A stretch of DNA of 64,000 nucleotides from DATCJY01 sp036562565 (GTDB lineage Bacteria; Bacteroidota; Bacteroidia; Flavobacteriales_D; Sanyastnellaceae). Both the position numbers and the translations under genes were made by a program. The stretch spans positions 1 to 64,000 of the forward strand of contig DATCJY010000048.1 in assembly GCA_036562565.1 (NCBI GenBank), in the 5' to 3' direction. Under the pieces are notes generated by a model. That model ran no database searches, was not told the origin of the DNA, and was given only the letters and a program-made list of their open reading frames with translations. This document shows, one piece after another, positions 41,985 through 50,650 of this stretch; the first letter of the stretch is position 1; each line of letters starts with the position of its first letter.

Positions 41985-42950
41985 TTATTTGGTGTTTTCT
42001 CCAAAAAGCGAATCCACAAATTCGAAACGATTAAATACTTGTAGGTCGCCAATTTTTTCACCCACTCCGATGTATTTCACCGGAATGCTGAATTGGTCAC
42101 TGATACCGATAACAACACCACCTTTGGCAGTACCGTCAATTTTGGTAATGGCCAATGCAGTCACTTCTGTAGCTGCGGTGAATTGCTTGGCTTGCTCAAA
42201 AGCATTTTGTCCGGTAGAACCGTCCAATACGAGCAATACTTCATGCGGAGCGCTGGGTAATACTTTTTGCATCACGCGCTTGATCTTCGAAAGCTCATTC
42301 ATCAAACCGACCTTGTTGTGCAGACGGCCGGCTGTATCGATGAGTACCACATCTACGCCTTGTGCTACGGCACTTTGAACGGTATCGTAAGCGACACTTG
42401 CAGGATCGGAGCCCATGGCCTGAGCTATTATGGGCACATCGGCACGGTCGCTCCAAATTTTGAGTTGATCCACGGCAGCGGCACGGAAGGTGTCGGCAGC
42501 GCCCAGCATCACTTTCTTGCCTTGTGATTTCAGTTGATGGGCCAACTTGCCAATGGTGGTGGTTTTGCCCACACCATTCACTCCCACAACCATTATCACG
42601 TAGGGCTCATTTTGTTGAGGAATAAAGACTTCTTCTGAATTTTCTCCTTCGTGTCCTTTGAGCAACATGGAAATCTCCTCACGCAGAATACCGTTGAGCT
42701 CCGATGTTCCCATGTATTTATCCTTGGCTACACGTGCCTCAATGTTTTTGATAATTTTCAGTGTGGTGTCAACACCTACGTCACTGCTGATGAGCAATTC
42801 CTCTAGGTTGTCCAGCACCTCATCATCAACTTGGCTTTTACCTACAACGATTTTGGCCAATTTGGAAAAGAAACCGGTGCGGGTTTTTTCCAATCCCTGA
42901 TTGAGGCTTTCTTTCTTCTCGGATGAAAAGAGTCTTTTGAAAAAATTCAT
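41985..42950 (-). CDS. ftsY: Signal recognition particle receptor FtsY
   Basis: 321 residues, a short form without the long acidic A-domain of E. coli. The N domain is helical. The G domain has MVVGVNGVGKTTTIGKLAHQ (P-loop), GAADTFRAAAVDQLKIW, VLIDTAGRLHNKVGLMNEL, ITKIDGTAKGG and GVGEKIGDLQVF. It is the membrane receptor for SRP-ribosome complexes. It precedes rimO and follows the rpmG-DUF4295 unit, from which it is separated by a terminator. Confidence 0.96.
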   Translation of the reverse strand: MNFFKRLFSSEKKESLNQGLEKTRTGFFSKLAKIVVGKSQVDDEVLDNLEELLISSDVGVDTTLKIIKNIEARVAKDKYMGTSELNGILREEISMLLKGHEGENSEEVFIPQQNEPYVIMVVGVNGVGKTTTIGKLAHQLKSQGKKVMLGAADTFRAAAVDQLKIWSDRADVPIIAQAMGSDPASVAYDTVQSAVAQGVDVVLIDTAGRLHNKVGLMNELSKIKRVMQKVLPSAPHEVLLVLDGSTGQNAFEQAKQFTAATEVTALAITKIDGTAKGGVVIGISDQFSIPVKYIGVGEKIGDLQVFNRFEFVDSLFGENTK

Positions 42951-43023
42951 CTTCTTATCGTGGATTTATTGGAAGTTCTCAAGGGCGGGGACCTAGGGTG
43001 CTTCCATCAGATTCAAATAAAGC

Positions 43024-43056
43024 AAAAAAGGCCTTTCGTGGTTAGAAAAGCCTTTC
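43024..43056 (-). terminator. Terminator of the rpmG-DUF4295 unit
   Basis: On the minus strand an 11-base stem with one G-U pair (43056-43046 with 43036-43026), a loop of about nine bases, followed by a six-base T-run (read from 43029 to 43024). Confidence 0.8.
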
Positions 43057-43078
43057 GAATACTATTGGACAAACGAAA

Positions 43079-43234
43079 TTAGTTCTTGGCAAACCAACCT
43101 TGAACCGCATCGTTCGTTACGATTTCTTCTTTGAAGGAATAAGCGCCAGTTTTAGGCGATTTAACCATCTTAATCACTTTGGTGTGGTTCTTACCACTAC
43201 CTGTTTGAAGTGTTGCAACTACTTTCTTTGCCAT
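43079..43234 (-). CDS. DUF4295 small basic protein
   Basis: 51 residues: begins MAKKVVATLQTGSGKNHTKV and ends VQGWFAKN. This matches the DUF4295 family of Bacteroidota, found next to rpmB/rpmG and probably ribosome-associated. It lies 11 bases after the rpmG stop and is closed by the terminator at 43024-43056. It is too short to stand out by length alone, but family match and operon position are clear. Confidence 0.88.
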   Translation of the reverse strand: MAKKVVATLQTGSGKNHTKVIKMVKSPKTGAYSFKEEIVTNDAVQGWFAKN

Positions 43235-43245
43235 GACGCTTTAGT

Positions 43246-43428
43246 TTATTTAATTTCTTTATGAATTGTCATACGCTTAAGGATCGGATTGTACTTCTTA
43301 ATCTCGATGCGCTCTGGCGTATTCTTACGATTCTTTGTAGTAATGTAACGGCTTGTGCCAGGAAGGCCTGATTCCTTATGTTCAGTGCATTCCAAAATTA
43401 CTTGTACTCTGTTACCTTTCTTTGCCAT
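43246..43428 (-). CDS. rpmG: 50S ribosomal protein L33
   Basis: 60 residues from ATG 43428; the longer frame includes the leader. Sequence marks: [40 protein letters not shown] and a final MTIHKEIK. Only one Cys is present, so this is the zinc-independent form lacking the two CxxC pairs. rpmB (L28), often the preceding gene, is not here; a promoter lies directly upstream instead. Confidence 0.95.
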   Translation of the reverse strand: MAKKGNRVQVILECTEHKESGLPGTSRYITTKNRKNTPERIEIKKYNPILKRMTIHKEIK

Positions 43429-43439
43429 TGTCTTTAGTT

Positions 43440-43489
43440 CCGATTTTTTATCGGGGCCGCAAATGTAATAATAAGTTTTATACAAACAA
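43440..43489 (-). promoter_or_regulatory. Promoter and leader hairpin of rpmG
   Basis: TTG (43489-43487), exactly 19 bases, then TACATTTG (43467-43460) followed by C on the minus strand: a textbook Bacteroidota promoter. Between it and the ATG lies a small hairpin CCGAT/ATCGG (43440-43444 with 43450-43454), possibly regulatory. Confidence 0.75.
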
Positions 43490-43556
43490 GTGTTCGTGGG
43501 GCGTATTTTTTTGGATAGTTCACAAGAAATGAACCATACGCAACTCCAAAAACACG

Positions 43557-44339
43557 CTATTTCTTAAAGAACTTCTCGGTTTTGTTGTCGTAGCTGAGGA
43601 AGTATTCTCCCTTGTTGAGGGCGCTGCAGTCCACAGAAACGCCACGTCCACGCTTCACAATTTGGCCATATACGTTATACAACTCGTATGACGTTTCTGA
43701 TGACAAGTTGATGATCTTGAGTTTTTTATCGTATTTGAAGGTCACCGGTTGTACCGCGCTGGTCAGTTCCACCGTCTGCGATTTGCGGAGGTCTCCCTCA
43801 TAACTTTTCTGAGCAACACGGAATTTATTAACCCCACTGGTCAGTGGTACTTGGAACTTGTAAGTGTTCTTTGTTTTGGTTCCGTTGCCCATCACTTCGC
43901 CCACGGTTACCCATTTGTTCCATTTGAATTGTTGAACGAGGTAAGGAATTTTGCCCATTTCCTCTGTGGTTTCCCATGTGAGTTGTCCGTCCGGGGTGCA
44001 TTCTATTTTGTGGCAAACGAAAGTTGGTGATGGCTCCAAAGCTCCTTTGTTGAGGATTTTAGGCGTGCAACCGTCTTTGTGTTTTATTACCACTGTTACA
44101 GGATCACCTTCTTTGAGGTTGTAGATGGACAAATCAATTTCAAACGCTTGAGAGTTGATTTCATCGGATGTCACCAAACCATTCATGGTCACCTCATAAA
44201 CGCAATAACCCACACCGTCACCGGATAGAGAGTTAATAACGAATATATTGCGACCTTGATAACGTCCTTCTAAAACGATGTTGCCGGCATGGGCCAAGCT
44301 GGTAAGGATGACGAAAAAGGTAAGGATTACGAACCTCAT
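43557..44339 (-). CDS. Secreted protein with T9SS-like C-terminus, function unknown
   Basis: 260 residues from ATG 44339; the longer frame would start at 44390 without a sensible signal peptide. The signal peptide is [20 protein letters not shown]. The N-terminal part ([20 protein letters not shown], then [20 protein letters not shown] and [14 protein letters not shown]) looks like a beta-sandwich with paired Cys. A fibronectin-like middle follows, then a C-terminal [17 protein letters not shown] segment of the sorting-domain type. It resembles conserved hypothetical proteins of Bacteroidota; the function is unknown. Confidence 0.68.
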   Translation of the reverse strand: MRFVILTFFVILTSLAHAGNIVLEGRYQGRNIFVINSLSGDGVGYCVYEVTMNGLVTSDEINSQAFEIDLSIYNLKEGDPVTVVIKHKDGCTPKILNKGALEPSPTFVCHKIECTPDGQLTWETTEEMGKIPYLVQQFKWNKWVTVGEVMGNGTKTKNTYKFQVPLTSGVNKFRVAQKSYEGDLRKSQTVELTSAVQPVTFKYDKKLKIINLSSETSYELYNVYGQIVKRGRGVSVDCSALNKGEYFLSYDNKTEKFFKK

Positions 44340-44421
44340 ATTCGGGGCGGAAATTGATTGGAAAAATAAGGGTTTGAATATTTTTAGCATAAACGTACTA
44401 AACGAACCTTAAAAAGTATGC

Positions 44422-45018
44422 CTAACCGTGGCTGGCAAAAGTATCTAATTTGTGTTTACTTGCTGCAATGAGTTCCGGGAAGTACATGAAAAACGATTTC
44501 TCCAGAGCAGTATAATTGTCTTTTAATACTTCCGGAGCTTTGCTCAGCGTGTTGTGAGCAGGCATTCTGCGTGACATTTCAAGCAAGGTTTTCTCTATGC
44601 CTGAAACGTTTTTATAACGCCCCAGCCAATCATATTTCTTCATGTAGCCTAGAATATAATTCATCTCTTCATTTAAAAAGGGATTATCCTCATGTAATTC
44701 GGAATAAACCCATTGAATAAACTCCTCTAACGATTTTTTATGAAATGTGTTCCAATTCACTGCTAAAAAGTGGTCATAATATACATCAAGCGCAATGCCG
44801 CTGTACCTTCCTAAGTGGCCGCGCAATAGCCCTCGCATGGACTCTGTGTGGTGCGAGTGGTCGGTAATATGGTCTATAAATCGATGCAGTAATATACCAT
44901 CCTGAATTCGCTGAGGATAGACTGTATACTTGCTTCCTTTAATATAATCTCCCATGAACTGGCCTACTAATAGTTGCGGTTCATCGAAAGAGAGATAAAA
45001 ATGTGCCAGATAATTCAT
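44422..45018 (-). CDS. acpH: Acyl carrier protein phosphodiesterase (AcpH-like)
   Basis: 198 residues from ATG 45018. Family marks: MNYLAHFYLSFDEPQLLVGQ, GDYIKGSKYTVYPQRIQDGI, LLHRFIDHITDHSHHT and YSGIALDVYYDHFLA, which carry the His/Asp residues of the HD-like metal site. The enzyme removes 4'-phosphopantetheine from holo-ACP in E. coli; many DUF479 homologues have not been tested. It is divergent from the LytS-like kinase. Confidence 0.85.
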   Translation of the reverse strand: MNYLAHFYLSFDEPQLLVGQFMGDYIKGSKYTVYPQRIQDGILLHRFIDHITDHSHHTESMRGLLRGHLGRYSGIALDVYYDHFLAVNWNTFHKKSLEEFIQWVYSELHEDNPFLNEEMNYILGYMKKYDWLGRYKNVSGIEKTLLEMSRRMPAHNTLSKAPEVLKDNYTALEKSFFMYFPELIAASKHKLDTFASHG

Positions 45019-45140
45019 GGAAAATCTTGTGGTGAACAAATCTATGACGTTGGCCACTCATTATTGCCGATGGACAGATTTTTCAACCTGTCATCTAATG
45101 TGTTTATCCATTCGCACTGCATCCTACTACATTTGAAACG

Positions 45141-46196
45141 ATGATATCAAGTCGCAGAAATCAAATTTATTGGCTATCCCAGTTTGTTGGATGGGGGCTA
45201 TTTGTTTTCGGAAATATTCTCAGTGCCTCTATTCAGGGGTCGAGTATTGAGGGTATCTATCTGATATCGTTATTCATCTTTGTAGTGGGAATTTTAACTA
45301 CCCATGCATTCCGTTTGCTGGTTAAGAAGTGGCACTGGACATCTCTGAGTATTCCCCGATTAATTCCACGCATTTTGCTGGCTGCGATTATTTCTAGTGC
45401 AACCTTTGTTATTATAAATACTGTTGTCACCAATATTCTGATATCTCAGGGTGGTGTATTTGATAATTTATTTACCATCTCGTTTTGGGTCAATACCCTC
45501 AACTTTTCAGCGCTTTTCCTGTTGTGGAATATCATCTACTTCGCAGTCCACATTTTTGAGAATTGGAAGCGAGAGGAAATTGTGAACCTTGAATTAAAAG
45601 CAACTCAAACCGAGATTGAATTGAACAGTTTCAAAGCGCAGATGAATCCGCACTTCATGTTCAATTCACTCAACAGTATTCGTGCATTGATTGATGAGGA
45701 CCCCGCCAAAGCAAAGTATGCCATTACCTCTCTCAGCGGGATTTTGCGAAATAACCTTACACTGGGCAAGAGTCAAACCATTCCGTTGAGTGAAGAATTG
45801 GATTTGGTAGAAAAATATTTATCGTTGGAAAAAATTCGTTTTGAAGACCGTCTCAATTATCGCATTCAGGTGTGTCCGGAAGCGATGAGCTGTCACATAC
45901 CTCCATTTATGTTGCAGACAATTGTTGAGAATGGTATCAAACACGGTATATCAAAACGTATAGCCGGTGGTATATTGGATGTAAAAGCTGCTGTGGAAGA
46001 CAATACGTTAAAGATTATAGTTCTCAACAGCGGACAGTATATCCCGCCAGAGAGTCGTCAAGATGGAAGAGAAGGCATTGGTATTTCCAACTCCCACAAA
46101 CGGTTACAGCTCCTTTATGGAGATAAAGCATATCTGAAAATTCACCCCCTGGAAGATGCAGTTCAAGTGGAACTGGCAATCCCTAATATTAAATAA
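45141..46196 (+). CDS. LytS/YehU-type sensor histidine kinase
   Basis: 351 residues. Four membrane segments occupy about 10-145 (FVGWGLFVFGNILSASIQG; SLFIFVVGILTTHAF; LLAAIISSATFVIIN; LFLLWNIIYFAVHIF). The His-kinase domain has the phospho-accepting histidine in FKAQMNPHFMFNSLNSIRAL, and the ATPase half has MLQTIVENGIKHGI and GIGISNSHKRLQLLYG. It is a class without a separate periplasmic sensor domain. It is paired with the LytTR regulator ten bases downstream. A TACATTTG box is only five bases before the ATG. Confidence 0.93.
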   Translation: MISSRRNQIYWLSQFVGWGLFVFGNILSASIQGSSIEGIYLISLFIFVVGILTTHAFRLLVKKWHWTSLSIPRLIPRILLAAIISSATFVIINTVVTNILISQGGVFDNLFTISFWVNTLNFSALFLLWNIIYFAVHIFENWKREEIVNLELKATQTEIELNSFKAQMNPHFMFNSLNSIRALIDEDPAKAKYAITSLSGILRNNLTLGKSQTIPLSEELDLVEKYLSLEKIRFEDRLNYRIQVCPEAMSCHIPPFMLQTIVENGIKHGISKRIAGGILDVKAAVEDNTLKIIVLNSGQYIPPESRQDGREGIGISNSHKRLQLLYGDKAYLKIHPLEDAVQVELAIPNIK

Positions 46197-46205
46197 TTAA
46201 ACTAG

Positions 46206-46931
46206 ATGAGAGCATTAATTATAGACGATGAAAGATTGGCCCGTAAAGAGTTGGCCGGTTTGCTGGAAAAATTTCCGTCCATTGAGGTAATAGGCGAATG
46301 CAGCAATTTTGAAGAAGCTAAGAGGGCAATAGAATCCGAACAACCGGATCTGATTTTCTTGGACATTCAGATGCCTGGAAAAAATGGTTTTGAATTATTG
46401 GAAGAATTGGAGTCCGTGCCTAAAGTCATTTTCGTAACGGCCTATGATGAATACGCCCTTAAAGCTTTTCAAGTAAACGCGTTGGATTACTTGTTAAAAC
46501 CGGTAGAGGAGGAGCGCCTTGCGGAAGCCATTCAGAAGGTTTTGGCCGAGGAAGATGAAAAAGACAGCGGTGCAGCAGCTTCGTTTCCACAAGGCCGATT
46601 AGGTCAAGAGGATCAAATCTTTTTGAAGGACGGAGAGAAATGCTGGTTCGTGTCGCTGAAGGATATTAAAATGTTCGAGTCAGAAGGTAATTATGTGCGC
46701 GTTTATTTCAACAATTTCAAACCGCTCATTTTAAAATCGCTCAATAATTTGGAAGAGCGCCTTGATCATACATTCTTCAGAACAAACCGAAAATTTATTG
46801 TCAACTTGCGTTGGGTACAGAACGTTGAGAACTGGTTCAATGGTGGACTGCGCTTGACGTTGAAAGATGGAACTGCTGTTGAAGTTTCAAGAAGGCAAAG
46901 TGCGCGATTTAGAGAAATGATGAGCCTTTAA
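46206..46931 (+). CDS. LytTR-family response regulator
   Basis: 241 residues. The receiver domain has IIDDERLARKELAGLL and the phospho-acceptor Asp53 in LIFLDIQMPGKNG, with VTAYDEYALKAFQVNALDYL and the KP lysine following. The C-terminal LytTR DNA-binding domain includes IKMFESEGNYVRVYF and FFRTNRKFIVNLRWV. Cognate partner of the upstream kinase. LytTR targets are often polysaccharide or surface functions, but the regulon here is unknown. Confidence 0.94.
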   Translation: MRALIIDDERLARKELAGLLEKFPSIEVIGECSNFEEAKRAIESEQPDLIFLDIQMPGKNGFELLEELESVPKVIFVTAYDEYALKAFQVNALDYLLKPVEEERLAEAIQKVLAEEDEKDSGAAASFPQGRLGQEDQIFLKDGEKCWFVSLKDIKMFESEGNYVRVYFNNFKPLILKSLNNLEERLDHTFFRTNRKFIVNLRWVQNVENWFNGGLRLTLKDGTAVEVSRRQSARFREMMSL

Positions 46932-46968
46932 TGGAATTATATTCAGTGTCTCTCATCCAATTTGGTAT

Positions 46969-47003
46969 AAAAAAATCCCGAAGAAATTTCTTCGGGATTT
47001 TTT
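46969..47003. terminator. Bidirectional rho-independent terminator
   Basis: Near-perfect palindrome centred at 46986/46987 (AATCCCGAAGAAA / TTTCTTCGGGATT) flanked by A- and T-runs. It separates the LytTR regulator from the convergent GAPDH gene. Confidence 0.92.
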
Positions 47004-47024
47004 ATTTTAATCTTATTACCGAGA

Positions 47025-48488
47025 TTAGTAATAGATATTTCTGCGAACCTTAGCCACATATTTAGCAAGGCGGATAACTTGCTTGGTGTAGCCGTATTCG
47101 TTGTCGTACCATACGTAAAGAACAACCCCTTTACCGTCAGGTGATACGATAGTAGCTTGACTATCGAACACTGAGCAGCATTCGTTGCCCACGATGTCAG
47201 AGCTTACCAACTCTTCGCTGATGCTGTAGTAAATCTGGTTTACAAGATCACCTTGCAAAGCGCTCTTACGAACGATAGCATTTACCTCTTCAATAGTTGT
47301 TGGCTTTTCTACATAAGCGTGGATGATAGCAAGCGAACCGTTCGGGGTTGGTACGCGAACCGCATTGGCGGTCAACTTGTCTTTCAACTCAGGAATCACT
47401 TTGGTTACGGCTTTGCCTGCACCGGTTTCGGTGATTACCATGTTGATTGCTGCACTGCGGCCTCTGCGGCTTTTCTTGTGCATGTTGTCCAACAAGTTTT
47501 GGTCGTTGGTGTAGGCGTGTACAGTTTCAATGTGTCCTTTTTCGATTTTCAATGCATCGTTGACGCTCTTCAAAATAGGACAGATTGCGTTGGTTGTACA
47601 GCTCGCAGCAGAGAAGATGGTTTCGTTCTCAATGTCCAAATCGCGGTGGTTAATGCCATACACAACGTTTGGAACTTCTTTGCCCGGTGCGGTGAGAATC
47701 ACTTTGCTGACACCTTTGGATTTAAGGTGTGTGCTGAGAGCTGTTCTATCTTTCAATACACCTGTGTTGTCAATCACAAGCGCGTTATTGATGCCGTAAG
47801 CAGTGTAATCGATGGAGCCTGCATCTTTTGCTCCAATCATGTGAATGCGCTGACCGTTGATGATAAGGCATTTGTTAGCGTAGTCTATTTCCACGGTGCC
47901 TTTGAAACGACCGTGTACAGAGTCGTTCTCAAACAATGCCGCACGTTTTTTCAAGGACAATTCATCATTGTCGCGAGTAACGATGGCACGAAGACGCAAT
48001 TGTTGTCCCTTGCCGGCTTGTCTGATTAGCTCACGGGCAGCAAGACGACCAATGCGGCCAAATCCATAGAGCACTACATCGCGTGGCTCCATGTCTTTTC
48101 CTTCTTCCATCATGAAGTTGCGGAGTTTTTCCGCAAGGAATTCTGCTTGTGATTTAAAATGGTCACGTTCACTGAGCCACTCGCTGGCAAGTTTGCCAAT
48201 GTCGATTTTGGCAGGAGCCAGCTCCATTTCATACAAGCCGCGAGCCAAATCAGCGGTGTCAAAAATGCTGATAGGACGCATGACTACTTCCGCAGCATAA
48301 CGGTGCAGTCTAATAACTTCAGACGCGCTGACATCTACCAAGTGATTGCGGAAAAGCACGAGCTCAATGCTCTTATCAAATAGGAGTTTGCCAACGCTGT
48401 TAAGCAGGTCAACAGCTGCTTTTTCCTGATTCACGTACACTTGCAGTTCATTGCTGTAAGTGTCGGGTACCAATGTGGATTGAGACAT
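47025..48488 (-). CDS. Glyceraldehyde-3-phosphate dehydrogenase, long form
   Basis: 487 residues, about 150 longer than classical GapA. Residues 1-135 are an extra helical domain (LVLFRNHLVDVSASEVIRLH; FLAEKLRNFMMEEGKDMEP). The NAD-binding half starts at VVLYGFGRIGRLAARELI; the catalytic Cys297 is in FSAASCTTNAICP, with the later YVWYDNEYGYTKQVIRLA signature. Long GAPDHs like this occur in Bacteroidota beside a normal-length enzyme; one may serve gluconeogenesis, but that is not shown here. A -7 box TACTTTTG lies upstream at 48573-48566. Confidence 0.92.
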   Translation of the reverse strand: MSQSTLVPDTYSNELQVYVNQEKAAVDLLNSVGKLLFDKSIELVLFRNHLVDVSASEVIRLHRYAAEVVMRPISIFDTADLARGLYEMELAPAKIDIGKLASEWLSERDHFKSQAEFLAEKLRNFMMEEGKDMEPRDVVLYGFGRIGRLAARELIRQAGKGQQLRLRAIVTRDNDELSLKKRAALFENDSVHGRFKGTVEIDYANKCLIINGQRIHMIGAKDAGSIDYTAYGINNALVIDNTGVLKDRTALSTHLKSKGVSKVILTAPGKEVPNVVYGINHRDLDIENETIFSAASCTTNAICPILKSVNDALKIEKGHIETVHAYTNDQNLLDNMHKKSRRGRSAAINMVITETGAGKAVTKVIPELKDKLTANAVRVPTPNGSLAIIHAYVEKPTTIEEVNAIVRKSALQGDLVNQIYYSISEELVSSDIVGNECCSVFDSQATIVSPDGKGVVLYVWYDNEYGYTKQVIRLAKYVAKVRRNIYY

Positions 48489-48565
48489 TTTGTAATTAAT
48501 AATATTGTTTGTTAGATAAACGCTTTTGTACTGTTTTGGGGAATCATTGACCTAAAACAGCGCGG

Positions 48566-48573
48566 CAAAAGTA
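48566..48573 (-). promoter_or_regulatory. Putative -7 box of the GAPDH gene
   Basis: TACTTTTG followed by C on the minus strand, about 78 bases upstream of the ATG. There is no convincing TTG at -33. Confidence 0.4.
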
Positions 48574-48599
48574 ATTCAGTATAAACAAAATATTGAATG

Positions 48600-48635
48600 A
48601 AAAAAGGCTGCCGATTATTCATTCGACAGCCTTTT
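48600..48635 (-). terminator. Terminator of the HtrA gene
   Basis: On the minus strand a 13-base stem with one G-U pair (48635-48623 with 48614-48602), loop of eight bases, followed by a T-run. Confidence 0.85.
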
Positions 48636-48662
48636 GATATCTTTTAAGTTCTCGAAGTTTTC

Positions 48663-50138
48663 TTACAAGCGGAATCCGTACATGGCTTCCATTCCATTGG
48701 CATAATATCCGCGGATTTCCACATACTTGCCTTTTTTACCCTCAAGCGCAGCCGGCACATCAGTCGGTGAGTGGATGGGTTGCCCGTCAATTTTGGTGAT
48801 GATGAAGCCTTTCTGAAGGCCGAGGGACTTGAATTTACCGGAGCTGAGTTCAGAAATCTTCGCACCACCGGTGATTTTCAATTTACTCATATCACTCTCA
48901 GAAGGAAGTGTGAAAGTAGCACCCAAGGTTTGAGCTGACTCTGATTCAACACTGGCAGAGAAATCTTCAAGCTCAGGCTTTCCACTGCGGTTGCGCAAGG
49001 TCACATCCACTACTTGCTGCTTGCCATCACGCCATACGGTTACTTTCACTTTATCACCGGGACGATAACGTGCAACTTGCTCCTGTAGTTGAGGAACGTT
49101 GCGTACTGTGGCATCTCCAATTTTCTGAATAATGTCGCCTTGTTTCATACCGCTGTGTGCCGCAGCACCACCATCGGTAATTTCATTTACATAAATTCCG
49201 GCAACTTCTTTAAGACCTTTCTCTTTGGCAATGTCTTGAGTTACCTCAGTGATGCGTACACCAATGAACGCGCGTTGTACATGCCCGAATTCAATGATGT
49301 CTCGAGATACTTTTCTGGCAATAGAAGATGGAACCGCAAATGAATAACCGTTGTAAGCACCGGTGCGAGAAGCAATGGCAGTGTTGATGCCTATGAGCTC
49401 ACCACGTGTATTTACAAGTGCTCCACCACTATTGCCGGGGTTCACAGCGGCATCTGTCTGGATGAAAGATTCAATGGGGAAGATGTCACCGCTCTTGGTG
49501 CTGCCGCTTCCCAAAAGATTGATGTTGCGCGCTTTTGCACTTACAATACCTGCAGTAACAGTACTGGTAAGATCGAATGGATTACCAACGGCTATGACCC
49601 ATTGGCCAATGCGAACCTCATCACTGTTCCCCCACGAAATGGCAGGCAGGTTTTTCTCATCAATTTTGATGACGGCAATATCGGAACTCGGGTCTGTACC
49701 CACTACGGTTGCTTCATAGTTCTTGTTGTTATTAAGGGTTACAGAGAGCTTTTCGGCACCATCAATCACGTGGTTATTGGTGATGATGTAGCCGTCAGAA
49801 GAAATAATCACTCCGGAACCGGATGAGGTTTGAATGCGTGGATCTTGTTGGAAACCGAAGAAATCAGACCATGGGTTGTAAGCCGGTTGCACGGTGGATT
49901 GTGTCTTCACGTGTACTACACTATTTACCGTACGCTCTGCAGCTGCAGTAAAATCTATGGTGCCATCCGGTAATGTGAGGGCTGCATAGTTGGTATTATA
50001 GATAGGCAGTTCTGTTGTTGATGGTTGCATTAAACCGGTTGCATCTTCTTTTTCAAGAAACAGTTTATATGCGCCCAGCGAGACGAACCCGCCAGCACAA
50101 GCCATAGCAAAGAACAGCAGACTCTTTCTCATATACAT
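48663..50138 (-). CDS. DegP/HtrA-type periplasmic serine protease
   Basis: 491 residues; ATG at 50138 or 50132. An N-terminal signal/anchor is followed by the trypsin-like domain with catalytic His123 (IITNNHVIDGAEK), Asp153 (SSDIAVIKID) and Ser237 (AAVNPGNSGGALVNTRGE). Two PDZ regions follow, the first around 300-380 (GGAAAHSGMKQGDIIQKIGD), the second at the C-terminus (KSLGLQKGFIITKIDGQPI). It degrades or refolds misfolded envelope proteins. Its 210-base upstream gap has two inverted repeats but no clear promoter box. Confidence 0.94.
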   Translation of the reverse strand: MYMRKSLLFFAMACAGGFVSLGAYKLFLEKEDATGLMQPSTTELPIYNTNYAALTLPDGTIDFTAAAERTVNSVVHVKTQSTVQPAYNPWSDFFGFQQDPRIQTSSGSGVIISSDGYIITNNHVIDGAEKLSVTLNNNKNYEATVVGTDPSSDIAVIKIDEKNLPAISWGNSDEVRIGQWVIAVGNPFDLTSTVTAGIVSAKARNINLLGSGSTKSGDIFPIESFIQTDAAVNPGNSGGALVNTRGELIGINTAIASRTGAYNGYSFAVPSSIARKVSRDIIEFGHVQRAFIGVRITEVTQDIAKEKGLKEVAGIYVNEITDGGAAAHSGMKQGDIIQKIGDATVRNVPQLQEQVARYRPGDKVKVTVWRDGKQQVVDVTLRNRSGKPELEDFSASVESESAQTLGATFTLPSESDMSKLKITGGAKISELSSGKFKSLGLQKGFIITKIDGQPIHSPTDVPAALEGKKGKYVEIRGYYANGMEAMYGFRL

Positions 50139-50187
50139 TTCCGATTTAAATTATATAGTTAAACTTGTTCTGTTTCCCAAAGCTAAC

Positions 50188-50284
50188 AGCAAAGACTTTG
50201 CTAGATTGTTGGAGGTGTTCCTAACAAGTGTTAAGGCTCGCGAATGTATTAAATAAATGGATTGAATATGAGCCTATTTAATAC
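50188..50284 (-). promoter_or_regulatory. Inverted repeats upstream of the HtrA gene
   Basis: AGCAAAG A CTTTGCT at 50188-50202 is a 15-base palindrome. GTATTAAATA (50246-50255) and TATTTAATAC (50275-50284) form a perfect 10-base inverted repeat with a 19-base spacer. Both lie 50-146 bases upstream of the ATG and could bind regulators. Role unproven. Confidence 0.35.
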
Positions 50285-50348
50285 GTTGTCGGTCTTCAGA
50301 GGCTTCAGATTTAACGATTTATTAAAAAATGTCGTATGTCAGAAATGA

Positions 50349-50630
50349 CTACAAAACGTCTTGAAGTTCAGGATTCCGTTGGATGATACTCTTGGCAAAT
50401 GGGCATAGAGGTAGAATTTTAATATTGTTTTTGCGCGCAAATTCCACGGCTGCCAACAACATTTCTTTGCCCATATTTCGGCCCTTGAATTCCGGAGCTA
50501 CCTCTGTATGGTCAATGATGATGCGGTTTTCACCTGTCCATGAATAGGTCATTCGGCCGGCTTCCACTCCGTTGCTAACGGCTCTGAAATATCCTTTGGA
50601 TTCTCCATTATGTTGTTCTATTTGGAGCAT
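50349..50630 (-). CDS. Small GNAT-type N-acetyltransferase (YidJ/COG2388-like)
   Basis: 93 residues. The pattern IIIDHTEVAPEFKGRNMGKEM (strand then acetyl-CoA-binding loop) and LLAAVEFARKNNIKILPLCP, ending AKSIIQRNPELQDVL, is that of the short single-domain GCN5-like family (Gtn/COG2388). The acceptor is unknown. It lies 20 bases downstream of the pirin gene and is probably co-transcribed with it. Confidence 0.88.
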   Translation of the reverse strand: MLQIEQHNGESKGYFRAVSNGVEAGRMTYSWTGENRIIIDHTEVAPEFKGRNMGKEMLLAAVEFARKNNIKILPLCPFAKSIIQRNPELQDVL

Positions 50631-50650
50631 AATTATAATTATTTAATTGG

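Noticed and set aside
47253..48029. 258-codon plus-strand open frame
   Set aside because: Antisense to the GAPDH gene; composition (C/V/F-rich) is that of a reverse-strand shadow.
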